Source: Paulinella micropora (lineage: Eukaryota > Cercozoa > Imbricatea > Euglyphida). From it: DNA of 64,000 nt. Both the position numbers and the translations under genes were made by a program. The DNA lies in assembly GCA_009731375.1 (NCBI GenBank), contig BJOX01000114.1, positions 618,721 through 682,720 of the forward strand. The letters run 5' to 3'. Position 1 is the stretch's first letter, and the number at the start of each line of letters is the position of its first letter. Shown here piece after piece: positions 50,133-60,960 of the stretch. The notes beneath the pieces were generated by a model. That model saw nothing but the letters and a program-made list of their open reading frames with translations. It was not told the origin of the DNA and searched no databases.

Positions 50133-50434
50133 AGCACGAGAAAAAAAAGAGAGAGGAACAGAAGAGGAAGAGGTGGGGGGGGAAGAGGAGGAAGAGGAGG
50201 AGGAAGAAGAAGAAGAAGAAGAAGAAGAAGGAGGAGGAGGAGGAGAAGAAGGAGGAAAGAAAGAAAGCAAACAAGAAAGAAAGTAAGCAAGAAAGCAATG
50301 AAAGAAAGAAAGAAAGAAAGAAAGAAAAAGAAAGAAACGGAAACGGAAACAAGAAGCCAAAGACATAAGAAGGGAACAAAAAATCAAAAAGAAATAAACA
50401 GGGAGAAAAAAAAAGGGGGGGGGGGGGGGGTTTT
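50133..50434. repeat. Purine tract (GAA/GGA)n ending in poly-G
   Basis: Follows the pyrimidine tract after about 20 mixed bases on the same strand, so the two can pair as a giant hairpin. Ends in AAAAAAAAGGGG... and a 68-N gap (50435-50502). Confidence 0.9.
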
Positions 50435-50502
50435 NNNNNNNNNNNNNNNNNNNNNNNNNNNNNNNNNNNNNNNNNNNNNNNNNNNNNNNNNNNNNNNNNN
50501 NN

Positions 50503-50588
50503 ACGCGCGCAACGACCCTCCTCCCCAGCATCTACCACCAAAGGGTTATGAGTTGGCGTCACAGTTTAACGCCTTGAGGCCATTGGGC
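50503..50588. repeat. Dispersed repeat family 2, copy 1
   Basis: CAACGACCCTCCTCCCCAGC ... GGCCATTGGGCTGAA followed by (TAA)n. A second copy is at 53507-53586 with the same AAT tail, so it is a retroposon-like repeat. Confidence 0.7.
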
Positions 50589-50603
50589 TGAATAATAATA
50601 ATG

Positions 50604-50654
<51 letters not shown>

Positions 50655-50684
50655 TCTTCCTAGCAACTGTATGCCTGTGTCATG

Positions 50685-50759
<75 letters not shown>

Positions 50760-50774
50760 GTAATAGTAATGATG

Positions 50775-50831
<57 letters not shown>

Positions 50832-51001
50832 GTATCTCCTGCCAATTGCTGAGCCAAAAGGCCATGTGCATCCAGTCCTCCATTCCATAAGGAAAGTCTC
50901 CACACCAATCGGTGGAATAAAGGAAGTGACGGCATAGAACATTACTCTAGGAGCTTTATACCAATCAGCCCATGGAAAGGACCGATGGCCTATGTACTCC
51001 C

Positions 51002-51083
<82 letters not shown>
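50589..51083. repeat. (AAT)n microsatellites with interposed dispersed sequence
   Basis: AAT runs at 50589-50653, 50686-50828 and 51001-51083. 50829-51000 is non-repetitive (ATGTATCTCCTGCCAATTGC...) and probably the body of another retroposon with AAT tail; no gene. Confidence 0.9.
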
Positions 51084-51189
51084 TAGGGGCTGCGCCAACA
51101 CCTGAAAGGATGGTTGCGGTGCGATTCGCGCACCCCCTCCCTCCCCTTCCCAAGGTCGCTTTTCTCTCATTCTCACATGCACAACTTTT

Positions 51190-52125
51190 ATAGCCTTGGA
51201 GCAATCTCAGCCATTCATTGGTGCCGGCTAATCCGCTTCGGGTACGTACAATGGTGGGGCTGGGGTTCCCGGGGGGAGGGCCCCCCGGACCCCTCCTTTC
51301 CACAGTCGACAGAGTACGTTCAGTTGCCGGAGGTTATCGGCATAAACCATTCCGGCACAACTCGTAGAGCCTTGGAGCATTCTCAGCCATTCATTTTGGT
51401 GCCGGCTCGTGGGGAATGTACAAATGCCGGGCTGGGATTCCCGGGGGGAGGGCCCCCCAGACCCACCCTTTGCCCGTCGGAGGTACCAGCAGAACGCAAG
51501 TGTAAGCTCTGGTGGCACAAAAACCTAAATTTCTGGGTTTGTGCCACCCGGCACCAAAACTTTTGGATCTCCGAAGAGAGCTCACCGGGAGGTGTCGGGT
51601 ACACCAAACATCAGCCTCAAACTCCCTCTTGTGTGCGCGAACGGCGCATGGTGGCGCAAAAGCCTGAATTTTCTGGTTTTTACGCCACCCGGCACCACAA
51701 TTTTTATATTTTCGAAGAGAGCTCATCAAGAAGTGTCAGATACACCAAATATCAACCGCTAACTCCCTCTGGTGTGCGCAATCGGCGCCTGGTGGCACAA
51801 GACCTCAATTTTCTGGTGTGAGTGCCACCCGCGACCGAAACGGGTACGTACAATGGCCGGGCTGGGGTTCCCGGGGGGGAGGGCCCCCCGGACCCCCCCT
51901 CCCGGGGGGAAGGGCCCCCCGGACCCCCCCTGCCCCGTCGATAGGGTACGTTCAATGGCCGGAGGGCGCCTGGTGGCACAAGACCTCAATTTTCTGGTGT
52001 GGGTGCCACCCGCGACCCAAAATGGTACGTACTATTGCCGGACTGGGGTTCCCGGGGGAAGGGCCCCCCGGACACCCCCTGCCCCGTCGACAGGGTATGT
52101 TCAATTGCCGGAGGCACCGGCAAGT
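51190..52125. repeat. GC-rich interspersed repeats with GGGCCCCCC palindrome
   Basis: A module of about 55-60 bp (GTACGTACAATGG, then GGCTGGGGTTCCCGGGGG, then AGGGCCCCCCGGAC) recurs at about 51241, 51417 (diverged), 51843 and 52023. A partner module with CTGGTGGCACAAGACCTCAA lies at 51789 and 51969, and diverged forms near 51510 and 51650. No protein-coding sense found. Confidence 0.75.
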
Positions 52126-52130
52126 ACTGC

Positions 52131-52478
52131 TAAAAAACAAGGAAATTTGGCATTCAGGACACTCCCCTAACGCAAATATTTGCGTGAATTCCAAAAGAAA
52201 CTATATCAACATCAACATCGAGTCTGGGGCTAGCCACCCTGTCAATATGCCAACTCCTCCTGGTTCTCACAAACCGTGATTTATTCCGATGGGAGAGCAG
52301 AAAATAGGCCAAAAAAAACAAGGAATTTTGGCATTCAGGACACTCCCCTAACGCAAATATTTGCGTGAATTCCAAAAAAATCATATCAGCACCAAGATCG
52401 AGTCTGGGGCTAGCCACCCTGCCAATATAAACTCCCGACTCCTCCTGCTTCCCACAAACCATGATTTATTCCGACGAG
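52131..52478. repeat. Direct duplication of about 165 bp
   Basis: 52131-52296 and 52311-52478 align over their length with scattered differences. Shared words include GGCATTCAGGACACTCCCCT, AACGCAAATATTTGCGTGAA and GAGTCTGGGGCTAGCCACCC. Contains the palindrome CGCAAATATTTGCG. Confidence 0.85.
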
Positions 52479-52521
52479 GGTGCGGAAATGGGGGGTGGGT
52501 GGGTGGGGGGGGGGGGGGGTA

Positions 52522-52875
52522 NNNNNNNNNNNNNNNNNNNNNNNNNNNNNNNNNNNNNNNNNNNNNNNNNNNNNNNNNNNNNNNNNNNNNNNNNNNNNNN
52601 NNNNNNNNNNNNNNNNNNNNNNNNNNNNNNNNNNNNNNNNNNNNNNNNNNNNNNNNNNNNNNNNNNNNNNNNNNNNNNNNNNNNNNNNNNNNNNNNNNNN
52701 NNNNNNNNNNNNNNNNNNNNNNNNNNNNNNNNNNNNNNNNNNNNNNNNNNNNNNNNNNNNNNNNNNNNNNNNNNNNNNNNNNNNNNNNNNNNNNNNNNNN
52801 NNNNNNNNNNNNNNNNNNNNNNNNNNNNNNNNNNNNNNNNNNNNNNNNNNNNNNNNNNNNNNNNNNNNNNNNNNN
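52522..52875. other. Assembly gap (354 N)
   Basis: Preceded by a G-run (52491-52519) and followed by AAT repeats. Confidence 1.
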
Positions 52876-52910
52876 TAATAATAATAATGATAATAATAAT
52901 AATAATAATA

Positions 52911-53007
52911 GTGCTTCTCTGTCAATGGCTGATGCATTTCTGCACATGCGCCTCCATCGTCTCACCCGTGAGGGGAGTACGAAGAATTGACGATAAGCTC
53001 TAATGAC
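52911..53007 (-). repeat. SINE copy 1 (3' part, rest in gap)
   Basis: Matches the 3' part of the copies at 53624 and 53908 nearly base for base. The tRNA-like head would lie in the N gap at 53008-53173. Confidence 0.7.
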
Positions 53008-53173
53008 NNNNNNNNNNNNNNNNNNNNNNNNNNNNNNNNNNNNNNNNNNNNNNNNNNNNNNNNNNNNNNNNNNNNNNNNNNNNNNNNNNNNNNNNNNNNN
53101 NNNNNNNNNNNNNNNNNNNNNNNNNNNNNNNNNNNNNNNNNNNNNNNNNNNNNNNNNNNNNNNNNNNNNNNNN
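53008..53173. other. Assembly gap (166 N)
   Basis: Run of N within a SINE-rich stretch. Confidence 1.
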
Positions 53174-53583
53174 CTTCCTCTAAGGCATACTGATGCAGCT
53201 GATGGCACGATCCGTTTCCGGACATGAGCCTCCGTGCCCTTGTTCGAGGTGCTCCATCCCCACCTAGTCAGTCTCTCGACTGATTATAGGGGCCACCGAT
53301 GGAGCTCCTGAGGGCAAGACTACACTAAGCCGAGGTTATTCCGCAGTCCCAACAACCTCTTGCAAAGCGTTGCCGCATGTGCAAGTGCGTACACCAAGCA
53401 TGGTTGCTAGAACTACCTCAAAACCCCACCCATAACAATTTGGTATCCGCTGGGTCCACGGGCTATCAACCGGCATAGCGTAGTTTAAGATCTTCGACAG
53501 GCGCCCAACGACCCTCCTCCCCAGCATCATCCAGCAAATGGTTTTGAGTTGGCATCACAGTTTAACGTCGTAAGGCCATTGGG

Positions 53584-53586
<3 letters not shown>
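53174..53586. repeat. Repeat-derived sequence including family 2 copy 2
   Basis: 53507-53586 matches 50506-50588 and ends in (TAA)n. The rest (53174-53500) is non-coding by eye. Confidence 0.55.
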
Positions 53587-53623
<37 letters not shown>

Positions 53624-53854
53624 GTGCTTCTCTGTCAATGGCTGATGCATTTCTGCACATGCGCCTCCATCGTCTCACCCGTGAGGGGAGTACGAAGAAT
53701 TGACGATAGGCTCTAATGACACCCCCGCAAGGGCAGTTCCAACACTTCCAGACGGACCGGTATGTTCAATGAAAATACTGGTGGCACCCACGGGAATCGA
53801 ACTGGCGACAGGGCCCAGATGGTAGAACTTGACCACTGGGCTATCACGGTGTCC
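53624..53854 (-). repeat. tRNA-derived SINE, copy 2 (complete)
   Basis: Read on the minus strand: a tRNA-like head at 53854-53783 with A box TAGCCCAGTGG and B box GTTCGATTCC at tRNA-like spacing, then an unrelated body of about 160 nt, then an (ATT)n tail. This is the standard layout of a Pol III-transcribed SINE. The acceptor arms no longer pair fully, so it is not a functional tRNA. Confidence 0.8.
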
Positions 53855-53855
53855 A

Positions 53856-53895
<40 letters not shown>

Positions 53896-53907
53896 GTAAT
53901 AATAATA

Positions 53908-54175
53908 GTGCTTCTCTGTCAATGGCTGATGCATTTCTGCACATGCGCCTCCATCGTCTCACCAGTGAGGGGAGTACGAAGAATTGACGATAGGCTCTAA
54001 TGACGCCCCCGCAAGGGCAGTTCCAACACTTCCAGACGGGCCGGTATGTTCAATGAAAATACTGGTCCAGAAATAGACCGGTATGTTCAATGAAAATACT
54101 GGTGGCACCGACGGGAATCGAACTGGCGACAGGGCCCAGATGGTAGAACTTGACCACTGGGCTATCACGGTGTCC
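53908..54175 (-). repeat. tRNA-derived SINE, copy 3 (with internal duplication)
   Basis: Same as copy 2 but with an extra block of about 36 bp where ACCGGTATGTTCAATGAAAA is repeated (about 54039 and 54078). Confidence 0.8.
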
Positions 54176-54187
54176 ATGATGATGATG

Positions 54188-54252
<65 letters not shown>

Positions 54253-54345
54253 CGAAAAGGAAAGGGATGAAGCGAGACGTCATGACATCCTTTGAAGTCA
54301 TGTTGAAACATGCACTGCAAAATGGACAACCTGTGTCATTGACAG
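54176..54345. repeat. (GATGAT)/(AAT)n and spacer
   Basis: AAT run at 54187-54250; the rest leads to a splice acceptor (CATTGACAG) at 54337-54345. Confidence 0.7.
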
Positions 54346-54768
54346 AGTGAAAATGACGATACTCGCAACCTGATCTCGTCATCGCTCATCAGTACCGTGC
54401 GCGGCTCGAGCTCTGGTACGCTGCGCACGGCAGCGCAGGCACAGGACCCACAGCGAGCCGGGTCGAGTTGGGAGCCGGGCGGCGCCGATGACGAGGACAG
54501 CGGCGTGGTGGACCTCTTGTCCGCTGGCCTGGTTGCCAAGACTCGTGACAATCAACCCCGCTCATCTTCGTCACCCGCAGTGCCACGCTCGGCGCCGGCG
54601 ACCCCCGGACGCTCAGGCGCGCCGGTGGCTCACTCCAGGCCTGCCACGGTCAAGCCCAAGGCACAGCGAGTCGTAGCGAGGCCCTCCTCTGCAACCGGCC
54701 AGAGATCCTCTTCCGGCAGTCGCATACCGACACGTGGCGGGTCCAAATCGCGACCTGGGGATGGTTGA
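54346..54768 (+). CDS. C-terminal exon of an unknown Ser/Pro/Arg-rich host protein
   Basis: After the acceptor ATTGACAG a frame of about 140 residues runs to TGA 54766: SENDDTRNLISSSLISTVRG, then DDEDSGVVDLLSAGLVAKTRDN, then low-complexity Ser/Pro/Ala/Arg (RSSSSPAVPRSAPATPGRSG). GC-rich unlike its surroundings, as expected of a host exon. Upstream exons not found, perhaps separated by the SINE insertions. No family recognised. Confidence 0.45.
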   Translation, partial: SENDDTRNLISSSLISTVRGSSSGTLRTAAQAQDPQRAGSSWEPGGADDEDSGVVDLLSAGLVAKTRDNQPRSSSSPAVPRSAPATPGRSGAPVAHSRPATVKPKAQRVVARPSSATGQRSSSGSRIPTRGGSKSRPGDG

Positions 54769-55320
54769 CACTGCCCACTTTCAAGCATGGAATCTAAACG
54801 TTTCTTGCAACAAAGTCGAATATGTCACAGCGTCTCTGACAGTGATACATTTGAAGCAAATTACGTCATCAATGGAGCTTAAGGCAAAATTTTGTTGCAC
54901 CTGGAGTGTATTTACAGCCGAGAACATGCAAGTGTCAAATTCAACCATCAGATTCAAATTAACAACCAGAATTCAAATTAGTTCAATGTAACGCCTATAT
55001 CCGTCCGCAAAATAAGTAATTTTTTGCGAAATGTTACCGTTAAATTGCATCAATTTGAATTCGGGTTGCTAATTGTGTAATTGAGTAGTTCTAGTCAATA
55101 GAACGTAACAGACTATTTAGGCATTACGCACCGGACCTAAGTCATTGAGCAGCAGTTACAGCCATAACTGCGCACTTATCAATCTAGTTTGCTGTCTCTG
55201 CTGGCGTTTCTCTGAGTCTCCTAAGAGATGAAAGTCTCGATCGTGCAGTGAGACTTCTTACGGAATCGCTCGGCAAACCGCAAAGTCTAAGGTGAGGTCA
55301 GGTCCGTGAGTGACCTGTTT
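54769..55320. other. No gene seen
   Basis: AT-rich non-coding sequence, with short repeats of TTCAAATTA (about 54935-54980). Confidence 0.6.
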
Positions 55321-55624
55321 TTACCATTCTTCGCTTTTCTCTCTCTTCATTCTCAGAGTCTCTGCTACCTTCTCTCTCCATTGTGTCTTCTCATCATCAG
55401 CCATCTTGTTCCAATTATCAGGCTTCTTCGGCTCTTTCTGTCTCTGGTCTGACTCTTTTTCCTGCAGCTGATCAGGCTTGTCACGATTTCCTGTCTCGGA
55501 CTCTGTCTCTGTTTCGTCTGGTGTGAAAAGTGTCCTCTAACTCTGGCTCGTCTGGCAGCTCTTGCTTCTCTAGCGATCTGGCTTTCGCATTATCATACTG
55601 ATATTTCACTTTCGCTCTTGCCAT
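55321..55624 (-). pseudogene. Charged-protein fragment, frameshifted
   Basis: From ATG 55624: MARAKVKYQYDNAKARSLEK, then after a 1-nt shift near 55530, TPDETETESETGNRDK, a charged stretch and EKVAETLRMKREKSEEW* (stop 55321-55323). Codon pattern and charge suggest real coding history; it could be exon(s) of the same minus-strand gene as 56587-57306. Confidence 0.35.
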
Positions 55625-56586
55625 ATATTTGAAAGCAAGTGTCACTGCATCTCCGTGCCATGATGCGGCGGGTCACCCGACTGACTAGTACCCTCCATGT
55701 GCCACGGTTCTCTATTTTGAACCGAAATTCCGAAAATTTTATATGTGAACAGCACTCAAAGTTTGTCTCATCAGACTAGTCTTAGATCCAAAGCTCATAT
55801 TAATAACAGCAAATCATGAGTCTCTTAGGAAGTGACTCGGTGATGGGATTTATAACAGGTATTAATATTTACGTTAGTTTGTTACAGAGAGAGATAGAGA
55901 GAGAGAGCCGGAGAGAGAGAGAAGAGAGATAGAGCCGGAGAGAGAGAGAGAGAGAGAGAGTGACAATAAGTGTGAATTACAGTATTACTGGTCTTTGGTG
56001 GCATTGGTGTCACTTATGCGACTTTACACTGTCTGGGTTAGCTCTCTGTTTAGAGTGTAGACTATGCCGGCCCACCCTGTGTCACCGTAGGTATAATGAT
56101 ATTAATATTACTTCATGTTCCCGGCGGTCTGTTGGTTATGCTTGGCTTGGAGATTACCAATCACTAGACGAGAGGGTTCGTACTTTATTTTACTTAGAGA
56201 TTTGAATAATACTGAGACGTCACTAAGTGCCACAACCCACTTTGAATTCACCGTTACACATAGTGATATAGGTAAAATAGGTAATTGTCCTTGGGGTGGG
56301 CCAGTATGACTAAATACTATTATTAATAAAATTGCCCATTGCTCCCCCTATTTAGGAATAACGGCTTGATCTACCTTATGCTACTAACCTCGCATATATG
56401 ATGGTAAATATGTGTAGCACTTCAGAAATTACCGGAGCCGTACTAACAACTATAGGCACTAACTCTATACTAATTTTGTGGTCACGCTCAAAACCTGACT
56501 TATTATAGAGCGTCCAGTTGAAAACTCTGTCACAGTTGTCGAGCCGCTCACCGCGTGCTCCCCCTCTCCGTTGATCCCTTGAAACT
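55625..56586. other. No gene seen; GA microsatellite
   Basis: (GA)n-rich tract at 55885-55960. The rest lacks coding signals on either strand. Confidence 0.55.
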
Positions 56587-56893
56587 TTAAATCACTGGTT
56601 CCCCATAGCCCATGTGCCGCCGCTTGAGTCCGCCGCCCGGATCGTAGAAGCACATGTGCGCTGCGCGCCCCACCGCTCTTCGCTCCGAGCCCGAGCATGA
56701 ATTGCTGTCGCTGTCGATGTCGCTGTCCGCAACCCCCGCCGAACCTATGTGTTTCCTGGACGGCATAACATGCCTTGGCCCTTCTACCGGGCCCACCTTC
56801 TTCGTCACTACCTTTCCTTTCTTCTTCTTATTTCTGCGCTTGGAGCGCTTCTCCTTCTCTTTCTTCTCAGAGTCTTTTCAACTAAGGGTTTGA
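56587..56893 (-). CDS. Possible exon, Lys-rich protein
   Basis: The minus-strand frame ending at 56587 reads, upstream of an ATG at 56770, KEKEKRSKRRNKKKKGKVVT then KKVGPVEGPRHVMPSRKH and DSDIDSDSNSCSGSERRA. It has a nuclear-protein-like composition. Start and splice sites not resolved. Confidence 0.35.
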
Positions 56894-56898
56894 GTGGG

Positions 56899-57306
56899 CT
56901 ATCTTCGTTTTGTTCCCCCATCCCTGAGGCTTCCTTCTCTCTCTCTCTCTCTCTCTCTTTCCTGATCTGTATACAGCCCGCAAAATCGCCCTCTCAACAG
57001 ACCATAAGCTGCCTCTCGCAACAACACATTTTCACTTTCCATGTCATGCGTGCATACAAAACATTGCTGCTCACCTGACACTCGCCCCTCACATTGTCGA
57101 AAGACTTCTCTCTCTTGTACTACCTTCACTTTGCCCATGTGGGCCTTCTCGTTTACCATGCCTGCTCTCTCTCGCGATCGTAACCATCTCTCCGCCTTTT
57201 TTATGGCGTTTGGCCCCGTGAATTCGAGCCCTTCTTCATCTGTGTCAAAAGTGTCTGACTCACTCCCCCTTCCTAACTTTACATGTTCCCTTTTTGAGAA
57301 AGTATG
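56899..57306 (-). CDS. Possible exon, unknown protein with Cys pair
   Basis: A continuous minus-strand frame: KLGRGSESDTFDTDEEGLEF, GPNAIKKAERWLRSRERAGM, VFRQCEGRVSGEQQCFVCTH. It runs into a (GA)n-encoded tail at 56933-56959. The Cys-x2-Cys and helix composition suggest a real protein, perhaps a retroelement gag or nuclear protein. Low confidence. Confidence 0.4.
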   Translation of the reverse strand, partial: HTFSKREHVKLGRGSESDTFDTDEEGLEFTGPNAIKKAERWLRSRERAGMVNEKAHMGKVKVVQEREVFRQCEGRVSGEQQCFVCTHDMESENVLLREAAYGLLRGRFCGLYTDQEREREREREGSLRDGGTKRR

Positions 57307-57309
57307 CTA

Positions 57310-57940
57310 GTGGACATTGTCTCCGGATACTTGAATAATTGTTTACGCTGAGGTACTTTGATCAAAGGTTAAAACGATAATAATGAATTTAATCAATGTT
57401 TAAGAACCAATGACTTGAACTCAATCTAAAATACCATAAATTTATAATCACGAGGAGTAAATAAATACCATAAATTTATATACTGGCTTCGTAGCCTAAC
57501 TTATGATATTGCATCCGTATGGGCCAATGTATATAACTGGTAACTAATATATGAATAATGGCAATATTGTTGTAACGAATAATAAATATGATAGGCAAAT
57601 ATATAAATGCAATGAATGTAATCCGGCCTAATTATAATTGTTATGTCGTGAAATTGACCATGAAAAGGTAACAATATATTTAGTAAATATTATTGCTTAC
57701 TCTCCCCCTCGGCATAACAATATGTATAATTGATGGTGAAATAGGTGATGATATAGTAACATAGATGTAATAAGCAGTAACTATGTTCATGATTGTATAT
57801 AATATAACATAATATGATATATGTTAAAGCTACTTTAACACTGAAAAGAAAAAAAAAATCTCAGTCAATAGTGGCATCAAAGGATGCAGGTCTGTTATTG
57901 TAAATCCATCCTTAGTGTTTAAGCGGAAGTAATAATCGCA
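57310..57940. other. AT-rich region downstream of copia pol (3' UTR and possible LTR)
   Basis: No gene. Would contain the 3' LTR of the minus-strand copia element; the matching 5' LTR lies beyond the window, so its limits cannot be set. Confidence 0.45.
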
Positions 57941-60900
57941 CTACGCCTCGAAATGAGGTATAACGTCCTTAAGTAATACAGTAAACTGTGCGACTATTTC
58001 TGAAGATCGCGGAGTTGGAAGTGACTTCGTCATCAAGTCAGCCAGGTTGTCCTTCGTGGGCACATGTCGAACGATCACCTCCCCGGCTCGTACTCGCTCC
58101 ACCACGTAATGGTGTTTGAGGGCCAGATGACGCGTGCGGTCGGTACTCATGCCGTTGGTTGCATTCAGCACTGCCCCCCGGTTGTCGTTGTTGATTGTGA
58201 CCGGCGTCTTCAACGGGATGCCAATGTCTTGGCACATGTGTAGGATTGCGATCGCTGTCCGGCACGTTGTAGAGTTGGCGATGGTTTCAGCGTCTTGGGT
58301 CGACAGCGCGACAGTTGGTTGACGCTTCGAACTCCATGCTATTGGGCCGGTCGTCATGTGCAGTTGACCCGTTCTCGAACGTCGCGTGTACTCACATCCC
58401 CCGAGGTTGCTGTCCGAAAAGGAAATAAGTTCAAACCTACGGGTTTGAAACGGGAAGAAAATGCCTCTTGGCGTTCGAAGGTATCGAAGGATGCGGGCTA
58501 TTGCGGAGTAGGCCACATCAGGCTTCTTGGAGGCGAGCACGGCTGCGTGATTGACTGCGTAGGAGATCGCAGGTTGAGTCTGGGTTGCCGGCCAGAGGAG
58601 GGCACCGAGCAAGCGAGGAAGCGAGAAACGCCGAAGCATTGCTTCTTTATTCGCAGGTGGAGGGTCAGTCATGGCTGCAGGGGTAGCCACCGGCTTGGCC
58701 TCGTGAAAGTTGAAATCCCTAAGCATGCCCTTAATATATTCATGTTGATGTATTACTATGCCCTCTGATGTCCTAACAAACTGCAAACCACAGAACGTCC
58801 TAACCTGGCCCAAATCTTTCACCCTAAATGAATGTTTCAATTCGGTAAACAGGGCCTCATGCTCGTTCGTGGTTCTATGAAAAACAAGCAAGTCATCTGT
58901 GCGTAGTAGTAGGTAGAGAGGTAGTTTCGGCCGGTTTCTAACCTGAGGCAAAAACAAAATACAAGGGTCCAGTGTGGATTGTTTGTACCCTATCTGCCTC
59001 ACGCTTGCTGAAATATGATCGAACCATCTTCGCCCCGCCTGAGGGGTGCCATAAAGTGCCTTCTTCAACAATAAAATCATGGAAGGGTCACTTTCGTTCT
59101 CATATCCTTTCGGCGGGTAGGCGAAGGCAAGATCCTTCATGTCTGCATGGGAATACGCCTGTGAGAAGTCAAGATGAGAAATCATAAGGCCACTAAAGGC
59201 AGCATACGAGACTAGTATCAAAAGAAACATAGGTTGGGCGGTGGGTGAGGAGCATTCGTATGAACTATAATGTATACATTCTTTCATTCTATTTCCTAAC
59301 GCTACTAGTTGCGATTTGTATTTTTGCTGCCGTGTCGATTCGTCTGTCTTAATTGCATCGACGAATGTTGTGTGAACGGGAGGTACGTTCGCTGTTGTTA
59401 CTGTGGCCCGAGGCACCCATTGCAATGCCTCACATTCAAACAATCCTTGCAACTCGGCTAACTGTGCAGCGAGTACCTGTGAGTGAGACTTTATGTTTTT
59501 CTGAGAAATGTGTAACACTCTCGTAAACAAACAATAGTTGTCTTGTTCTATGGCCTGTTCTTCCTCCCCCTCAAGCTCATGAGTAAAAGTGATGTAAGCA
59601 GTGTGAGTGGGGTGGTGTGCTGGTGTTTGCTTCCTTTGCCTAGGCTGGGCAACTATGTTTGTTGGAGTTATTGCAGCACCATCCCATTGTCGTGGTATGC
59701 CTTTACTGCTGGTCCAATTATTTGGGAGGGGGCATTGGGTCGCAGATAAAGGTTCATGGGATGGGGTTGGTGTCGGTTGGTTGTGTTGTGTTGTCTGTCG
59801 ATGTGCTGTGCTTGTCTTGGCCTTTTGTGCAACTGAAGTTGTTGAGTTGGGAGTAAATGTGGTGGGTGGGGGGAGTAGAGAGCCAAAAGATGGGTTCGGT
59901 TGCACGTAAAGGCTTGAAGTGGGTTTGGTGGTTGGGTATGTTGTCTCATCTTCCAGTGTGTCCAGTGTGTTTGTTGTGTCTGGTGAAAAAGTCGACCGTT
60001 GTTCTTTTGGCCACCAGGCACTGGGTGTGTCAAAGTTGTGGAACTGTGGTAGTTGGTCCTCGTTTTTCCACTGGACAGATTGGGTAGTTGGTAGAGCAGG
60101 GTACGTCTCGTTGTGCGACACTAGGAGTGGTTGCCAAGGGCGTCTGGGCACCTTGCAAGTGTAGCCGCGAGTCGTAGTGTCGAAACGTACGTTGCGTTTT
60201 TCCACCGTAGCCACTTGTCTGGTTTCTTGAATGAGTATCTTATAGACACGACGATATATATTATAGCCGATGAGTGTGCCTGGTACAGCGACAGGCTGTG
60301 CCTTTGTCGTTTCCACTTTGACCCATGCAAGGCACCCGAAAGGTTGAATAAATGATTGCACGGGTTTCCGGCCCATAAGCAATTCCCATGGGGATTTGCC
60401 TTTGTCCATGCCTTTGCAAAGTGGTGTAACCATTCGGATAGCTAGGCTCGCTTTGTGTGTATCTTCCCAAAATGTGTGTGGCAAGCCTGCGTCTAACTGT
60501 GCAGCTAGGGCGCGTGTGTCGTCTGTCCTATCCATCCTTTCTGCAAAGGGGTTCATGTTTGGCTCGTTGCGTGTGGTGGTCTTGAGTATGATGCCGTGTT
60601 TGTCTGTGTAATCTCTTAGAAGTTTAGACACAAACTCACCATCTGCTCTTATTTGTTTTAGCTCATTGCCTGATTGTCTCTCAAAGAAGGCAAATATGCG
60701 TGTGAGATGAGGTATGTATAGTTTAGACTCACGTGTGGGTGTGTAGAAGTCGCAAGCAAACTTTGTGTGAGAACATGTCACCCCCCCTCGATAGTAGTTT
60801 CCGAACCTTGATCGAACGGGAAATGGACCGCTGAAGTCTATGTTTAATGCCTCACCTTTCTTGTACTCTAGGTCTAGATAGTTCCCTCTATACATGGGGG

Positions 60901-60960
60901 GTTTGTTTGGTTTGCCCCTGTTACATCCATGACGCCCGTACCAGACGCATCCAATCTTTA
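57941..60960 (-). CDS. pol: Copia pol: integrase, reverse transcriptase, RNase H
   Basis: The frame is open from upstream of 60895, including a zinc-like GCNRGKPNKPP, so it overlaps the previous frame. Counting from Met 60895: integrase catalytic residues D20 (NIDFSGPF), D85 (IRADGEF) and E119 (NPFAERMD); reverse transcriptase with LDFSQAYSHADMKD, LLKKALYGTPQAGRRWF and LLRTDDLLVF; RNase H with FSDSNLGG, WSSKRQPTVALSTQDAE and LALKHHYVVERV, ending near VPTKDNLADLMTK. The YVDD box of the reverse transcriptase reads RTDD, an unusual variant that keeps both Asp. The frame is otherwise uninterrupted over 984 residues, which suggests a young copy. Confidence 0.88.

Noticed and set aside
49428-50531. 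Arg/Lys- and Ser/Pro-rich proteins in the pyrimidine/purine block
   Set aside because: Pure simple-sequence translation after a good splice donor; no non-repetitive coding content.
53783-53854. Functional tRNA gene
   Set aside because: A and B boxes are present, but the acceptor arm no longer pairs and the sequence is repeated with a SINE body and tail.
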